From: Aurantiacibacter aquimixticola
Lineage (GTDB): Bacteria; Pseudomonadota; Alphaproteobacteria; Sphingomonadales; Sphingomonadaceae
Length of the DNA: 64,000 nt
Assembly (NCBI RefSeq): GCF_003605475.1
Contig: NZ_RAHX01000001.1
Coordinates: 1,302,001-1,366,000 of the forward strand
Direction: 5' to 3'
Shown: positions 44,701 to 51,494 of the stretch, piece by piece
Numbering within the stretch: position 1 is the stretch's first letter
Layout of the letters: each line of letters opens with the position of its first letter
Position numbers and translations under genes: made by a program
Notes under the pieces: generated by a model
Databases searched by the model: none
What the model saw: the letters and a program-made list of their open reading frames with translations, nothing else
Told to the model about the DNA's origin: nothing

Positions 44701-45477
44701 CGCAGCAGCTTGGCCTGGACGAACTTCCACTTCCGCTTCGGCTTCGACTTCGGCCTCTGCTTCGGCTTCCGAACTGATGATCGTGATTGCGGCATTTACA
44801 CCTTCGCCGCCAGCGATTGGTTGATCACCGCCAATCGCACGCATACCGGCGCCAGAGGGGCCGGTCGAGGTGATCGGATCGCTCGTGAGGCGGTCATCTG
44901 ACCCGATCGAAGAAAGCGAAATCGAACCTGATGCAAGGGTTTGGGTCGCAGCGTTCGATCCGAACGCCGATGCCGTCGCGCCGGCTGCAACAACCGCGCC
45001 GGCCACATCACGGCCGACTGCGGCTTCGACTTCCGTTTCCGCCTCCGCCTCCGCTTCTGACTCGACTTCGAATTCGGATTTGATGACTGGAGTTTCGGAA
45101 GACCCGACGGAGTCGCCGGACGCCCCGCCGGACGGTTCACCGACAACTTCGAAGGAAACATTTCCGGCATCGACCAAAGTGCCGGTACCGTCGGCTCCGG
45201 TGTAGGCTGCGGCAGTAATGGTGTATTCGCCGGGCTCGAGCTGTAACGCCGAGAGATTGCTGCTCATGGACGCGTCGAGCGTGAATGGGGGTGAGTTGTC
45301 TACAATGCGTTCGCCATTGACGGTAAACACGACGCTTCCGATCGTCGTCGTCGAATTCGGAGCCTGAGGCACGGCCTTGATCGTGAAAGAGCCAAGGTCG
45401 AAATTGGACAGGATTGACCCGTTGCCAAAGTCATTGATCGTACGGCCAGTCTCAGCATCGACGACTACGAAATCCAT
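38776..45477 (-). CDS. Giant RTX/Ig-like adhesin with alternating acidic strips, type I secreted
   Basis: A 2,233-residue protein, start ATG 45477 with GGAGAG five bases upstream. Order: N-terminal beta domain (1-115, VVFTVNGERIVDNSPPF); a region with nine acidic strips of alternating Glu with Ala or Val, starting near residues 137, 235, 358, 485, 578, 671, 760, 860 and 914, each but one followed by an Ala/Gly/Ser-rich hydrophobic stretch; RTX nonapeptides (975-1055); a helical linker (about 1105-1195); six Ig/cadherin-like domains (1222-1789), another beta domain (1800-1900), a cadherin-type repeat with DxNGxDSF-like motif (1921-2013) and a seventh Ig-like domain (2014-2104); and a 129-residue tail ending ADVMEIA. 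No signal peptide; fits C-terminal type I secretion. Function as an adhesin is inferred. Confidence 0.9.
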   Translation of the reverse strand: MDFVVVDAETGRTINDFGNGSILSNFDLGSFTIKAVPQAPNSTTTIGSVVFTVNGERIVDNSPPFTLDASMSSNLSALQLEPGEYTITAAAYTGADGTGTLVDAGNVSFEVVGEPSGGASGDSVGSSETPVIKSEFEVESEAEAEAETEVEAAVGRDVAGAVVAAGATASAFGSNAATQTLASGSISLSSIGSDDRLTSDPITSTGPSGAGMRAIGGDQPIAGGEGVNAAITIISSEAEAEAEVEAEAEVEVRPGQAAAGAGLSAALAAVGTTVVFDVDGSGDVVATETVTSINGATSTSTSVSDFNGEVKFTAVTPDSDDVGVPDAGTPDGALTETPDAPSTAELQAEGAEDALIVTDSETEVEVESEAEAEAEVAAGAAAAAASGGSAVAVVGDYAAADTETSIGTNTHTSRVTEFEPILFTFAESAIGALTAPAIDTVGGGGRAVNYENGAESDAGETTVRETIAPTLESAGVVPGTGLYEAESEAEAEAEVEAEVGNNAAAVSVVATGGAGSSAIGATALASASTSGSTSTTDGSGVLVRANDVVEETSFRSENDQDYTRELAGLRAQNGGRPPAEAEAEVEAEAEFGFSDTGAPDYSVVVEGDALGNSASGAGVAIGGFMTSREGVVSEGVNQVTERSLEDDAKTRSPEAPMATTDVTPLPDGNFEIENEAEAEVEAKAEVGFNSAAAGAAAVAVQAANAFIPYGAEGASATSSSTSVFDNEQSRMQDIDNPGPEELGDRGGIALPAIDVNDVIFEVEVEAEAEAEVGFNAGAAAYGAGAAGFDGIQSVGELETKTHAAASAAASGAFTEVSVSTPPEGEAGWVTASARAWDPDGRGVAVAVAVAGTPLVGGFDNEAELEAEGLFEVFVEVSVWTEAYDPSQLAFLFDTASEGADGDIDEEPEGIDSRFESEAEVEAEAEAEAGYGVAAAAAGAAAAGRAGIAMADSSTTTGSIDANFGNVIDGTIDGVEPNDTLVGTDGIDLIRGLNGDDTLSGGGSGDRIEGGFGDDTIDGEAGNDSLFGGAGNDRITGGSGNDFVSGGSGEDTFVIDANSSDLVIFKDFDGTIYVRNTATGETDFLRNVEQIETADETIAADDVEIFNGLSFIASNPELIERFGGEGFTPQELVNVAATVFATTPQGTFQPPIFDGSAFLDANFDLQLALGDNPVAGTLQFINEGFAQGRPTGEQLDEPRFTGGSDVPPAESSEAGEGAENNQEPVVAVDLPTLEASINQDFSFSIPSNAFADPDPEQELTITVGDLPTGLVASEGAISGRPLAVGSYDITVTATDPFGASVSQVLTINVQEAPVAPGANDVPPSAPVLVFPVEDQQASTVEPFSLQLPENLFVDPNPNDELTLSATGLPAGLSLSDGAITGFPEQTGTFTVTLTATDNTGRQTSDTFTITVGDQPLNDGGNQAPVVDNEIADQTAQAETSFVFELPANTFSDPDGAPPTVSVTGLPTGLSFEDGVISGVPAQEGTFNVTVTATDSEGAFVKDVFTIDVGAPPPNRAPEVNQPISNRSTDAGAEFSFAIPSATFSDPDINDSLILSASGLPDGLTFDGGTISGTPSTAGTFEIVVTATDPDMASVDESFTLTVNEPVGNRAPVVNEPVPDVDVRASNFFKYNIQRDTFVDPDMDSLVISASGNPRGTIFRDGALQGRISETGTYTVTLTATDPDGAKITDTFTVNVKAPGENLAPRLVNPIADVSGTVDGFIRYEIPDGTFRDPEGGAITLSASGNPRGTIFRDGVLTGRPNEAGNYSVTITAIDPQGATTKDTFVFTVSEPSSGGQSGSDSGEGTPQDIEQGGSATIAVSEGAASRVRVQLDNIMDSSGGDATFLVEALNGGVVVANKDVITTNSNFSFSFDPEGDTIFNELRISDKDGDVSATVRSASFTPETGANASAASNASAVQNNSAPTVAETEANVDEDRSVVFDVLELARDPDNNIDPATLAITQAPANGSVAIENGLLIYTGNADFNGEDSFRYTVSDFNGATATPNTVSLQVNPVNDAPFVDGGIGSANGQVDQPFEYNFPADAFGDPDGDPQLSLTSLDPLPPGLNFEDTKLVGTPTQAGTYTITIQAEDEGGLTATDELTITIEEASSSMTTMIFSTDAMLAEAVLEPNGPEMEMVDDFAFMAVRQPGSPAAFEAILSNLEPAAIAPVENSEMGFGRMVTLPSLVAREPLDFADLPALAEADDLISLEDSSIFGDEDIDYAINPMSADVMEIA
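40111..41814 (-). repeat. Tandem Ig/cadherin-like domain array in the adhesin
   Basis: Six units of about 90-100 residues recur (residues 1222-1789). Each has a pattern of P-VxxxIxDxxxxxxxxFxFxxPxxxFxDPD, a GLPxGLxxxxGxIxGxP turn and an FxVTVTATDxxG strand. Units 5 and 6 share the closely matching segment SASGNPRGTIFRDG in place of the GLPxGL turn, implying recent duplication. This matches dystroglycan-type cadherin-like (CADG/He_PIG) domains. Confidence 0.85.
42313..42555 (-). repeat. RTX calcium-binding nonapeptide repeats in the adhesin
   Basis: Residues about 975-1055 contain GGxGxDxLx-type units: LNGDDTLSGG, GSGDRIEGGF, GDDTIDGEA, GNDSLFGGA, GNDRITGGS, GNDFVSGGS, GEDTFVID. They would fold as a calcium-loaded beta-roll outside the cell. 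They sit in the middle of the protein, not near the C-terminus. Confidence 0.92.
42688..45069 (-). repeat. Nine alternating Glu-Ala/Val strips in the adhesin
   Basis: Strips such as ESEAEAEAEVEAEVG, EAEAEVEAEAEFGF and EVEVEAEAEAEVGF recur about every 54-127 residues over residues 137-930. Every second residue is Glu, the others Ala or Val, a pattern suited to a beta-strand with one acidic face. Most are followed by small-residue segments such as NNAAAVSVVATGGAG. The family was not recognised. Lys is very rare across the region (about six in the first 950 residues). Confidence 0.85.
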
Positions 45478-45860
45478 ATTTTCTCTCCAAGAACTCCGGG
45501 GCAGGAACCGACATGGAAGTGATGCACGCATACCCCATCATGCGAGCTTCCAATGACCGCCCGAACAGGCTGGAAAAAAAATCGTTCCAAAAATTGATCC
45601 GAAAAATATTCGACATTTCATAGATTTGGAAATTCTCGGAAGCATTCGATAGGCGGCAAGAACCGCTGTAGCGGCGGGATAGCGGCTTCTTTTCGCAATC
45701 GGCGCCGCCCGACAAAAAATATTTTTTGGCCGACCAAAATTGTCCAGTTTACTGGCCTGATATGGTCCGACGAAGATACGCGGCCTTGCGTTGCAACTCA
45801 TTGCAATCCTACAGCGCGTTCAAACCATCGGTTCGATCTCAACAAATTGGGCAAAACGAT
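45478..45860. promoter_or_regulatory. AT-rich divergent regulatory region between adhesin and HlyC-like gene
   Basis: This 383-bp spacer carries no supported gene and is markedly more AT-rich than the rest. It holds a perfect 16-bp palindrome at 45713-45728 (CAAAAAATATTTTTTG), an inverted repeat TTGG-CCGA-CCAA at 45726-45737, and A/T tracts at about 45584-45613. It must contain the promoters of both divergent genes. The palindromes are candidate operators, assigned by eye. Confidence 0.6.
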
Positions 45861-46286
45861 ATGACAAGTGCGATAAGCGGCGACTTCGGTGATGCAGTGC
45901 TGGTATTGATGAAGTCTCCTAAGTTTCAGGACATGCCGCTGCGAAATCTTCAGAACACCCTGCTCGAGCCGATGGACCGCGGCCAGCTTCGGATAGCGCG
46001 TGGGAAGAACCCGGAGGGCCGCGAGTTTCCGATCGCGGTTCTCGGGATCGCCAAGCTTTCCGACAAGCTGCACGAAGACATGTTGAAAGAACCAGAAAGC
46101 GTCGCGCTCTCCGGCGATGACTGGAGCAGCGGCGGAAACATATGGTTCATTTTCGCCGACGGCCCCGAGGAATTTCTCACGCCATTTCTTCAGCAAGTGA
46201 AAAACGACGAGTTTTCCGGACAGGATGTCTGGATTAGGGGACGCGGACCGGATGGGCAGGCGACTGGCACCAAAATTCCCGAATAG
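45861..46286 (+). CDS. HlyC/RtxC-like toxin-activating acyltransferase homologue, catalytic residues not conserved
   Basis: A 141-residue protein. Its layout follows the HlyC family: LMKSPKFQDMPLRNL in place of the SPxHRxxP motif, GQLRIARG, FPIAVLGIAKLSDKLHEDML matching PVAFxxWAxLSxExE, and DDWSSGGNIWFIFADGPEEF matching DWxSGxxxWxIDxxAPFG. HlyC proteins acylate lysines of RTX toxins using acyl-ACP. In E. coli HlyC the essential residues are His23 and Asp92; the aligned positions here are Phe22 and Phe98, so activity as an acyltransferase is doubtful. ATG 45861 is chosen (the frame is open to 45726). It is divergent from the adhesin gene. Confidence 0.7.
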   Translation: MTSAISGDFGDAVLVLMKSPKFQDMPLRNLQNTLLEPMDRGQLRIARGKNPEGREFPIAVLGIAKLSDKLHEDMLKEPESVALSGDDWSSGGNIWFIFADGPEEFLTPFLQQVKNDEFSGQDVWIRGRGPDGQATGTKIPE

Positions 46287-46310
46287 CCAAGGTCGGACTA
46301 ATGACGCGCC

Positions 46311-46982
46311 TTAGTCATAGACGCACGCATCGAGCGCGTCGCGCCTGACGACACCGATGCGCGCTTCGATCGTATTTCCGTAGCGCGCGGTGAAGCCGCC
46401 CGGATTGACGGCCTCGCGCGTTTTCGGGCTGGGCAGCACGGCGGCGATGCGGCTTGCCTCGTCGGCGGAAAGGCGCGCGGCGGAATGGCCGAAATAGCGC
46501 TGCGCCCCGGCCTCCACGCCATACGTACCCAGCCCCGTCTCGGCGACGTTGAGATAGACTTCCATGATCCGCCGCTTGCCCCACAGATTCTCGATCAGGA
46601 ACGTGAAATAGGCTTCCAGCCCCTTGCGAAACCAGCCGCCACCTTGCCACAGAAAGACGTTCTTCGCGGTCTGCTGGCTGATGGTGGAAGCGCCCCGCTC
46701 GCGCTTGCCCGCAGCGCGCTCCTCCAGCGCTTCCTCGATTGCTTCGACATCGAAGCCGTCATGCTCGCAAAACTTGCTGTCCTCCGCCGCGATGACGGCG
46801 CTCACCATATTGCGATCTATCCGGCTGAGCGGCTCCCAGTCCCGCGTCACCGAGCGCTCGTCCATCAGCATGGTCGCCGTATAGGTGACGGGCAGGAAGC
46901 GCAGCGCAATCACCAGCACCAGGCTGATGATAACGAACCACAGAATGAACTTAGCGAGGAAAGTGACGAAGCGCAGGATCAT
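46311..46982 (-). CDS. mtgA: Monofunctional peptidoglycan glycosyltransferase
   Basis: A 223-residue protein with one N-terminal membrane helix (about residues 8-28) and a GT51 domain: VSAVIAAEDSKFCEHDGFD (catalytic Glu), RGASTISQQTAKNVFLWQGG, RKGLEAYFTFLIENLWGKRR and IMEVYLNVAETGLGTYGVE. It polymerises lipid II into glycan strands in the periplasm. Length is normal. It is downstream of rpoH on the same strand behind a terminator. Confidence 0.95.
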   Translation of the reverse strand: MILRFVTFLAKFILWFVIISLVLVIALRFLPVTYTATMLMDERSVTRDWEPLSRIDRNMVSAVIAAEDSKFCEHDGFDVEAIEEALEERAAGKRERGASTISQQTAKNVFLWQGGGWFRKGLEAYFTFLIENLWGKRRIMEVYLNVAETGLGTYGVEAGAQRYFGHSAARLSADEASRIAAVLPSPKTREAVNPGGFTARYGNTIEARIGVVRRDALDACVYD

Positions 46983-47009
46983 GGCGCACTTCTACGAGCC
47001 AAGCCGCGC

Positions 47010-47044
47010 AAACAAAAGGGCCGGACGTTGCCGCCCGGCCCTTT
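47010..47044 (-). terminator. Rho-independent terminator of rpoH
   Basis: AAAGGGCCGG (47015-47024) pairs with CCGGCCCTTT (47035-47044) around a 10-nt loop. On the minus strand the stem runs into TTTTGTTT. It lies just after the rpoH stop. Confidence 0.85.
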
Positions 47045-47064
47045 CATGTTCAATTCTATGACAT

Positions 47065-47967
47065 TTACGCCGCCACAGGCAGCAAGCGCTCTCCCGCAAT
47101 CGCCTTCATCGCCTTTTGCAGCTTCTCGAAAGCGCGCACTTCGATCTGGCGGATGCGTTCGCGACTGACGGAATAGACCTGCGACAGCTCTTCCAGCGTC
47201 TGCGGGTTCTCGGTCAGCCGCCGTTCGGTGAGAATGTGCTTTTCGCGGTCGTTCAGCGCATCCATCGCTTCCACCAGCATTTCGCGGCGCACGCTGGCTT
47301 CCTCGGCATCGGCGACGGTTTCGTCCTGCAGCGGACGATCGTCCGTCAGCCAGTCCATCCATTCGCCGGAGCCTTCTTCGCCACCCCGCATCGGCGTGTT
47401 GAGCGAGCCGTCGCCGCCCATCATCATCCGGCGATTCATGTTGATCACTTCCTGCTCGGGCACGCCGAGATCGGTTGCGATCTTCAACACATCGTCTGGA
47501 TGCAGGTCGGAATCCTCATAGGCTTCCAGCTGCTTCTTCATCCGGCGGAGGTTGAAGAACAGCTTCTTCTGCGCGGCCGTGGTGCCCATCTTCACGAGGG
47601 ACCAGGAGCGCAGGATATATTCCTGGATGCTCGCCTTGATCCACCACATGGCATAGGTCGCGAGACGGAAGCCGCGCTCGGGCTCGAACTTCTTCACGCC
47701 CTGCATCAGGCCGACATTGCCTTCGGAAATGAGATCCGAAACAGGCAGGCCGTAGCCGCGATAGCCCATGGCAAGCTTCGCCACGAGGCGCAGATGGCTC
47801 TGCACCAGCTGCGCGGCGGCATCCTGGTCTTCATGCTCCTCGTAACGCTTGGCGAGCATGTATTCCTGCTCAGCCGTCAGCACGGGGAATTTCTTGATTT
47901 CCGAGAGATAGCGGTTGAGGCTCTGCTCTCCGCTGAGCGCTGGAACGCTCGGTCTTTTGTTACTCAC
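47065..47967 (-). CDS. rpoH: RNA polymerase sigma-32 factor RpoH
   Basis: A 300-residue heat-shock sigma factor. Region 2 includes LVAKLAMGYRGYGLPVSDLI and FRLATYAMWWIKASIQEYIL; the RpoH box AAQKKLFFNLRRMK follows; region 4 is TLEELSQVYSVSRERIRQIE. It directs transcription of chaperone and protease genes. Length and start (MSNKRPSVPALSGEQSLNRY) are normal. Alphaproteobacteria often have two rpoH genes; which this is cannot be told. Confidence 0.95.
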   Translation of the reverse strand: MSNKRPSVPALSGEQSLNRYLSEIKKFPVLTAEQEYMLAKRYEEHEDQDAAAQLVQSHLRLVAKLAMGYRGYGLPVSDLISEGNVGLMQGVKKFEPERGFRLATYAMWWIKASIQEYILRSWSLVKMGTTAAQKKLFFNLRRMKKQLEAYEDSDLHPDDVLKIATDLGVPEQEVINMNRRMMMGGDGSLNTPMRGGEEGSGEWMDWLTDDRPLQDETVADAEEASVRREMLVEAMDALNDREKHILTERRLTENPQTLEELSQVYSVSRERIRQIEVRAFEKLQKAMKAIAGERLLPVAA

Positions 47968-48094
47968 TGTATCCCAAACCTTTCTTGCGTCGACCGCAAT
48001 TCACGGGCCCCTGATGGGCACCCGACCTTGGCGGTCACATTTCGGTGCGTAGTGCTTTTCTTATACACGCACACCGCCATAAATAGTGCGCTTT

Positions 48095-49057
48095 TCATCG
48101 ATTGGAATGACCCATTTCATCGATAAGTTCCCGCATATCGGCCGGTAATTCGCTCGAAAACGATAGGCGGTTACCGGTGACGGGATGAACGAAGCCGAGA
48201 ATGGCTGCGTGCAAGGCCTGACGCCGGAAATCGAGCTCTTTGAGAAGCGTCCTGAGCGGTGGCGGTGTGCGTCCATAGACAGGGTCTCCAACTAGCGCAT
48301 TTCCTATTGACGCAAGGTGAACCCGAACCTGGTGGGTTCGCCCGGTTTCGAGCCTGCATTCGACCAGCGCGGCATGCTCCATCCGTGTGAGAGTCTTGTA
48401 ATGCGTGACGGCAGTTTTGCCGCGCGAGGAATTCTTGGGCAGCACCGCCATTTTCTTTCTGTCCGCATCGGATCGGCCTATCCGCTCGTCGACCGTGCCC
48501 TGGGCGGGTCTAGGATGGCCGCCGCACACGGCGAAATAGGCGCGTTCGAGCGAGTGATCGGCGAATTGCGCGGCCAGGCCTTCATGCGCCGCATCGCTCT
48601 TGGCGACCACCAGCAGTCCCGACGTATCCTTGTCGATCCGGTGCACGATGCCGGGCCGCGCCACGCCGCCAATCCCGCTCAACGATCCGCCGCAATGGTG
48701 CAGCAGCGCGTTGACCAGCGTGCCGTCCGGATTGCCCGCCGCCGGATGGACAACCATGCCGGCAGGCTTGTCGACGACGATGAGATGCTCGTCCTCGAAC
48801 ACCACCTGGATGGGAATATCCTGCGGCTGCGCTACCGGGTTTTCGGGCGGCGGAACGTGGATGGTATACGTGGCGCCCTCGGCCACCTTGGCCGACGGGC
48901 TCGCGGCAGTCGCGCCGTTCACCTCAACGCGGCCCTCTGCAATCAACGCCTTGATCCGTTCGCGCGAAAGCTCGGTCGCGGAGGCGAGCGCCTTGTCGAG
49001 GCGAGCGGCCACCGACAGGGTGCCACGAAGGGTTTTCGAAGCCATTGCGAAATGCAT
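48095..49057 (-). CDS. rluD: RluD-family 23S rRNA pseudouridine synthase
   Basis: A 320-residue protein with an N-terminal S4 domain (ARLDKALASATELSRERIKA, LIAEGRVEVNGATA) and the catalytic domain: IVVDKPAGMVVHPAAGN, GIVHRIDKDTSGLLVVAK (catalytic Asp), ETGRTHQVRVHLASIGNALV and a GDPVYGR motif. The motif set fits RluD, which modifies helix 69 of 23S rRNA. The start could be at 49057 or the ATG four codons later (MASKTLRG). Confidence 0.92.
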   Translation of the reverse strand: MHFAMASKTLRGTLSVAARLDKALASATELSRERIKALIAEGRVEVNGATAASPSAKVAEGATYTIHVPPPENPVAQPQDIPIQVVFEDEHLIVVDKPAGMVVHPAAGNPDGTLVNALLHHCGGSLSGIGGVARPGIVHRIDKDTSGLLVVAKSDAAHEGLAAQFADHSLERAYFAVCGGHPRPAQGTVDERIGRSDADRKKMAVLPKNSSRGKTAVTHYKTLTRMEHAALVECRLETGRTHQVRVHLASIGNALVGDPVYGRTPPPLRTLLKELDFRRQALHAAILGFVHPVTGNRLSFSSELPADMRELIDEMGHSNR

Positions 49058-49333
49058 TAGAAGGCGTGCTTCGAGGGAACAAGGTGACCGGCGCGCAATC
49101 GGGAGAATGCCCGGAACCGGGGACCAAGCGTTCGCTTGCCCGCTTTCCTACGCCGGGTATCAACGCTAAGACCGCCGGCGAAAACGAAACGGTAAGTATC
49201 GGCGCTTTCGCGCATGGCGGCAATTTGCCGATTGCGCCGGAGGGCCGATATGAAGTTTCGTTCTCTGTGGAATTGCGGTTGCCCGCATGTGTTTCATCAA
49301 CTTGTACGTAAATTTCGATTGGCCATTTCCTGA

Positions 49334-49987
49334 ATGACTTCACCCAACGATCTTGCCGCGCTGCTGTGTTCGCGGCTCTGCCACGATATGCTCAGCCCCG
49401 TCGGCGCGCTTAATAACGGGCTCGAATTGCTGACGGACGAACAGGACCCGGCCATGCGCCAGCGCTGTATCGAGCTGCTCGAACAAAGCGCGCGCACATC
49501 GGCCAACAAGCTCAAATTCTTCCGCCTGGCCTATGGCGCGGCGGGCGGCTTTGGAGACCATGTACCGGTAGAGGAACCGCGCGAATTGATCGAAGCACTC
49601 ACAGCGGATGACGAGCGGCTCTCGCTCGCCTGGTCGGTTTCCGAAAGCACGCTGGCGAAGCCCGCGGTCAAAGTGCTGCTGAACCTCGCTGCCATGGGAA
49701 TAGACGCGCTGGTGCGGGGCGGCACGCTGGAAGTCGGGGCGGAACGCAATGGCGGCGCAACCGAAATCGCGATACGCGCATCCGGCCCGAAAGTCGCTTT
49801 CGACGCCACGATAGGCCGCGCGCTCGGTGGAGAGCTTGCTGGAAGCGAACTTAGCGGTCGCACCGCGCCCGCCCACATGATCCACACGCTGGCGAAAGAG
49901 CAGGGCGGCGGCATTCAATACGCGCACACGCCGGAAGCGCTAGTGCTGGGCGCGGTCCTGCCCGACCCCGAAGGCATGATCGGATGA
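49334..49987 (+). CDS. chpT: ChpT-like histidine phosphotransferase
   Basis: A 217-residue protein: LAALLCSRLCHDMLSPVGAL, with the phospho-acceptor His of RLCHD, NNGLELLTDEQD, KLKFFRLAYGAAG, and a degenerate ATPase-like C-terminal domain. It matches ChpT, which passes phosphate from CckA to CtrA and CpdR in alphaproteobacterial cell-cycle control. It overlaps the next gene by ATGA (49984-49987). The gap upstream to rluD (49058-49333) holds no recognised feature. Confidence 0.88.
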   Translation: MTSPNDLAALLCSRLCHDMLSPVGALNNGLELLTDEQDPAMRQRCIELLEQSARTSANKLKFFRLAYGAAGGFGDHVPVEEPRELIEALTADDERLSLAWSVSESTLAKPAVKVLLNLAAMGIDALVRGGTLEVGAERNGGATEIAIRASGPKVAFDATIGRALGGELAGSELSGRTAPAHMIHTLAKEQGGGIQYAHTPEALVLGAVLPDPEGMIG

Positions 49988-50736
49988 CCGAGTCCGATTT
50001 CGGTGAGGCCGGCAAACAGATCCCCGAAAGCGAGGACGAGCTCGTCCATCGCGAAGTGCTCTCGCCAAATCATGACGAGCGGACTTTGCCCATCACGATG
50101 GTGGTGATCCACTACACCGAGATGCAGGACAAGGGCTTCGCCATCGAGCGATTGTGCGATCCGGAGGCGAAGGTTTCGGCGCATTACGTGATCGGCAAAG
50201 GCGGCGAAGTCGTGCGGCTGGTGCCCGAGGAGAAGCGCGCCTGGCATGCGGGTCTAGCATATTGGCGCGGGCACAAGGACGTCAATTCGGCCAGCATCGG
50301 GATCGAGCTCGATCATCCAGGCCACAAATACGGCTACGGCCCCTTTCCCGATGTGCAGTTCGAGGCGCTCGTCCCGCTCGTCGCGCGCATGGTGAAGCAG
50401 TACGATATCCCGCGCGCCAATGTGGTCGGCCATTCGGACGTCGCGCCCGCGCGCAAGATCGATCCGGGCGAGCTGTTCCCGTGGGATCGTCTCGCCGAAT
50501 ACGGCCTGTGCCTGCCCCGCCCGGAGAAGCTGGAACGCGGCGATCCGTTCGACAACGATGCGAGCTTCTACCTCGCGCTCGAGCGCTACGGCTACGACAT
50601 CACGGATGGGTACAAGGCGGTCGAAGCCTTCCAGCGCCGCTGGCGCCCGGAAAAGATCGACGGCCAGATCGATGGTGAAATTCGCGCAATCCTGTTCCAG
50701 CTATTGCTCGACCGGGACCGGGGACTGGCGCGGTAG
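49984..50736 (+). CDS. N-acetylmuramoyl-L-alanine amidase (AmpD/AmiD-like)
   Basis: A 250-residue amidase_2 enzyme. The zinc His is in TMVVIHYTEM, then VSAHYVIGKGGEVVRLVPEE, WHAGLAYWRGHKDVNSASIG and the second site VVGHSDVAPARKIDPGELFP. A C-terminal peptidoglycan-binding-like helical region (DITDGYKAVEAFQRRWRPEK) follows. There is no signal peptide, so a cytoplasmic role in muropeptide recycling is likelier. It is coupled to chpT. Confidence 0.9.
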   Translation: MTESDFGEAGKQIPESEDELVHREVLSPNHDERTLPITMVVIHYTEMQDKGFAIERLCDPEAKVSAHYVIGKGGEVVRLVPEEKRAWHAGLAYWRGHKDVNSASIGIELDHPGHKYGYGPFPDVQFEALVPLVARMVKQYDIPRANVVGHSDVAPARKIDPGELFPWDRLAEYGLCLPRPEKLERGDPFDNDASFYLALERYGYDITDGYKAVEAFQRRWRPEKIDGQIDGEIRAILFQLLLDRDRGLAR

Positions 50737-50751
50737 ACAATCGGGGGAAGT

Positions 50752-51432
50752 ATGAAAAAACTGACATTCGCCATTCTGACTGGTGCTAGCGCATTTTGCC
50801 CCTCGCTCGCACTTGCGCAGGACGCGCGCCCGGCACGCCCGGACAATATCCGCGAATGGGCGGCGCAGATGCAGGACCGTTACCCCTCCGCCGCAATACG
50901 CGCTGGGGAAGAAGGCACGGTTCGCATGCGCCTGGAGGTCGATGCGGCAGGAAGCGTTGACGGATGCACTGTGACGGCCAGCAGTGGATCCGCCATTCTA
51001 GACGAAGCCGCATGCTCCGGCATGCGAGAATTCGCCCGATATGCGCCGGCTCTAAATGATAGGGGCGAGCCGATACCGTCCACAATTTCCCAGAGCATCG
51101 TCTACGCAATGCCTGACAATTTCGTCGCGGCCGTAGAGATGGTTCACCCCGTTCCGCTCGATGAGAATATCTGGCGCGACGCAATTTTCGATGACGAGTT
51201 CGATGTGGGACTGCGCAAGGCAAATGCGCGCAATGTCGTTTTCCAGCTGGTTATCGACGAGCAAGGCACTCCCGCGGGCTGTGGAGTTGGCATTTCAAGT
51301 GGCGATGCCAGGCTCGATCGTTATGGCTGCGCACAACTGATGCAACACGCGCAATTCGAACCAGCGCGACTTCCCTCCGGTGAGACCGTGCCCGGCGCGT
51401 TCTGGTTGGCGCATTCGCTGCAACCCGAATAG
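50752..51432 (+). CDS. Exported protein with two TonB C-terminal-like repeats
   Basis: A 226-residue protein with a signal peptide (LTFAILTGASAFCPSLALAQ). The mature part has two similar units: EEGTVRMRLEVDAAGSVDGC with SSGSAILDEAAC, and ARNVVFQLVIDEQGTPAGCG with SSGDARLDRYGC. These match the TonB_C pattern of small exported proteins in sphingomonads. A role in energy transduction is not proven, since no membrane anchor or proline-rich stalk is seen. Four paired Cys suggest disulfides. Confidence 0.7.
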   Translation: MKKLTFAILTGASAFCPSLALAQDARPARPDNIREWAAQMQDRYPSAAIRAGEEGTVRMRLEVDAAGSVDGCTVTASSGSAILDEAACSGMREFARYAPALNDRGEPIPSTISQSIVYAMPDNFVAAVEMVHPVPLDENIWRDAIFDDEFDVGLRKANARNVVFQLVIDEQGTPAGCGVGISSGDARLDRYGCAQLMQHAQFEPARLPSGETVPGAFWLAHSLQPE

Positions 51433-51494
51433 CGCCCCGAATAACCAGCAGAGCAAAATCTTGGCTTTTATACCGGCAAGGCCTATTTGGCGCG

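Noticed and set aside
42688..45069. CRISPR-like or satellite DNA reading of the repetitive 42.7-45.1 kb region
   Set aside because: The repetition is at the protein level, with irregular spacing and varied codons; there are no constant repeats with unique spacers.
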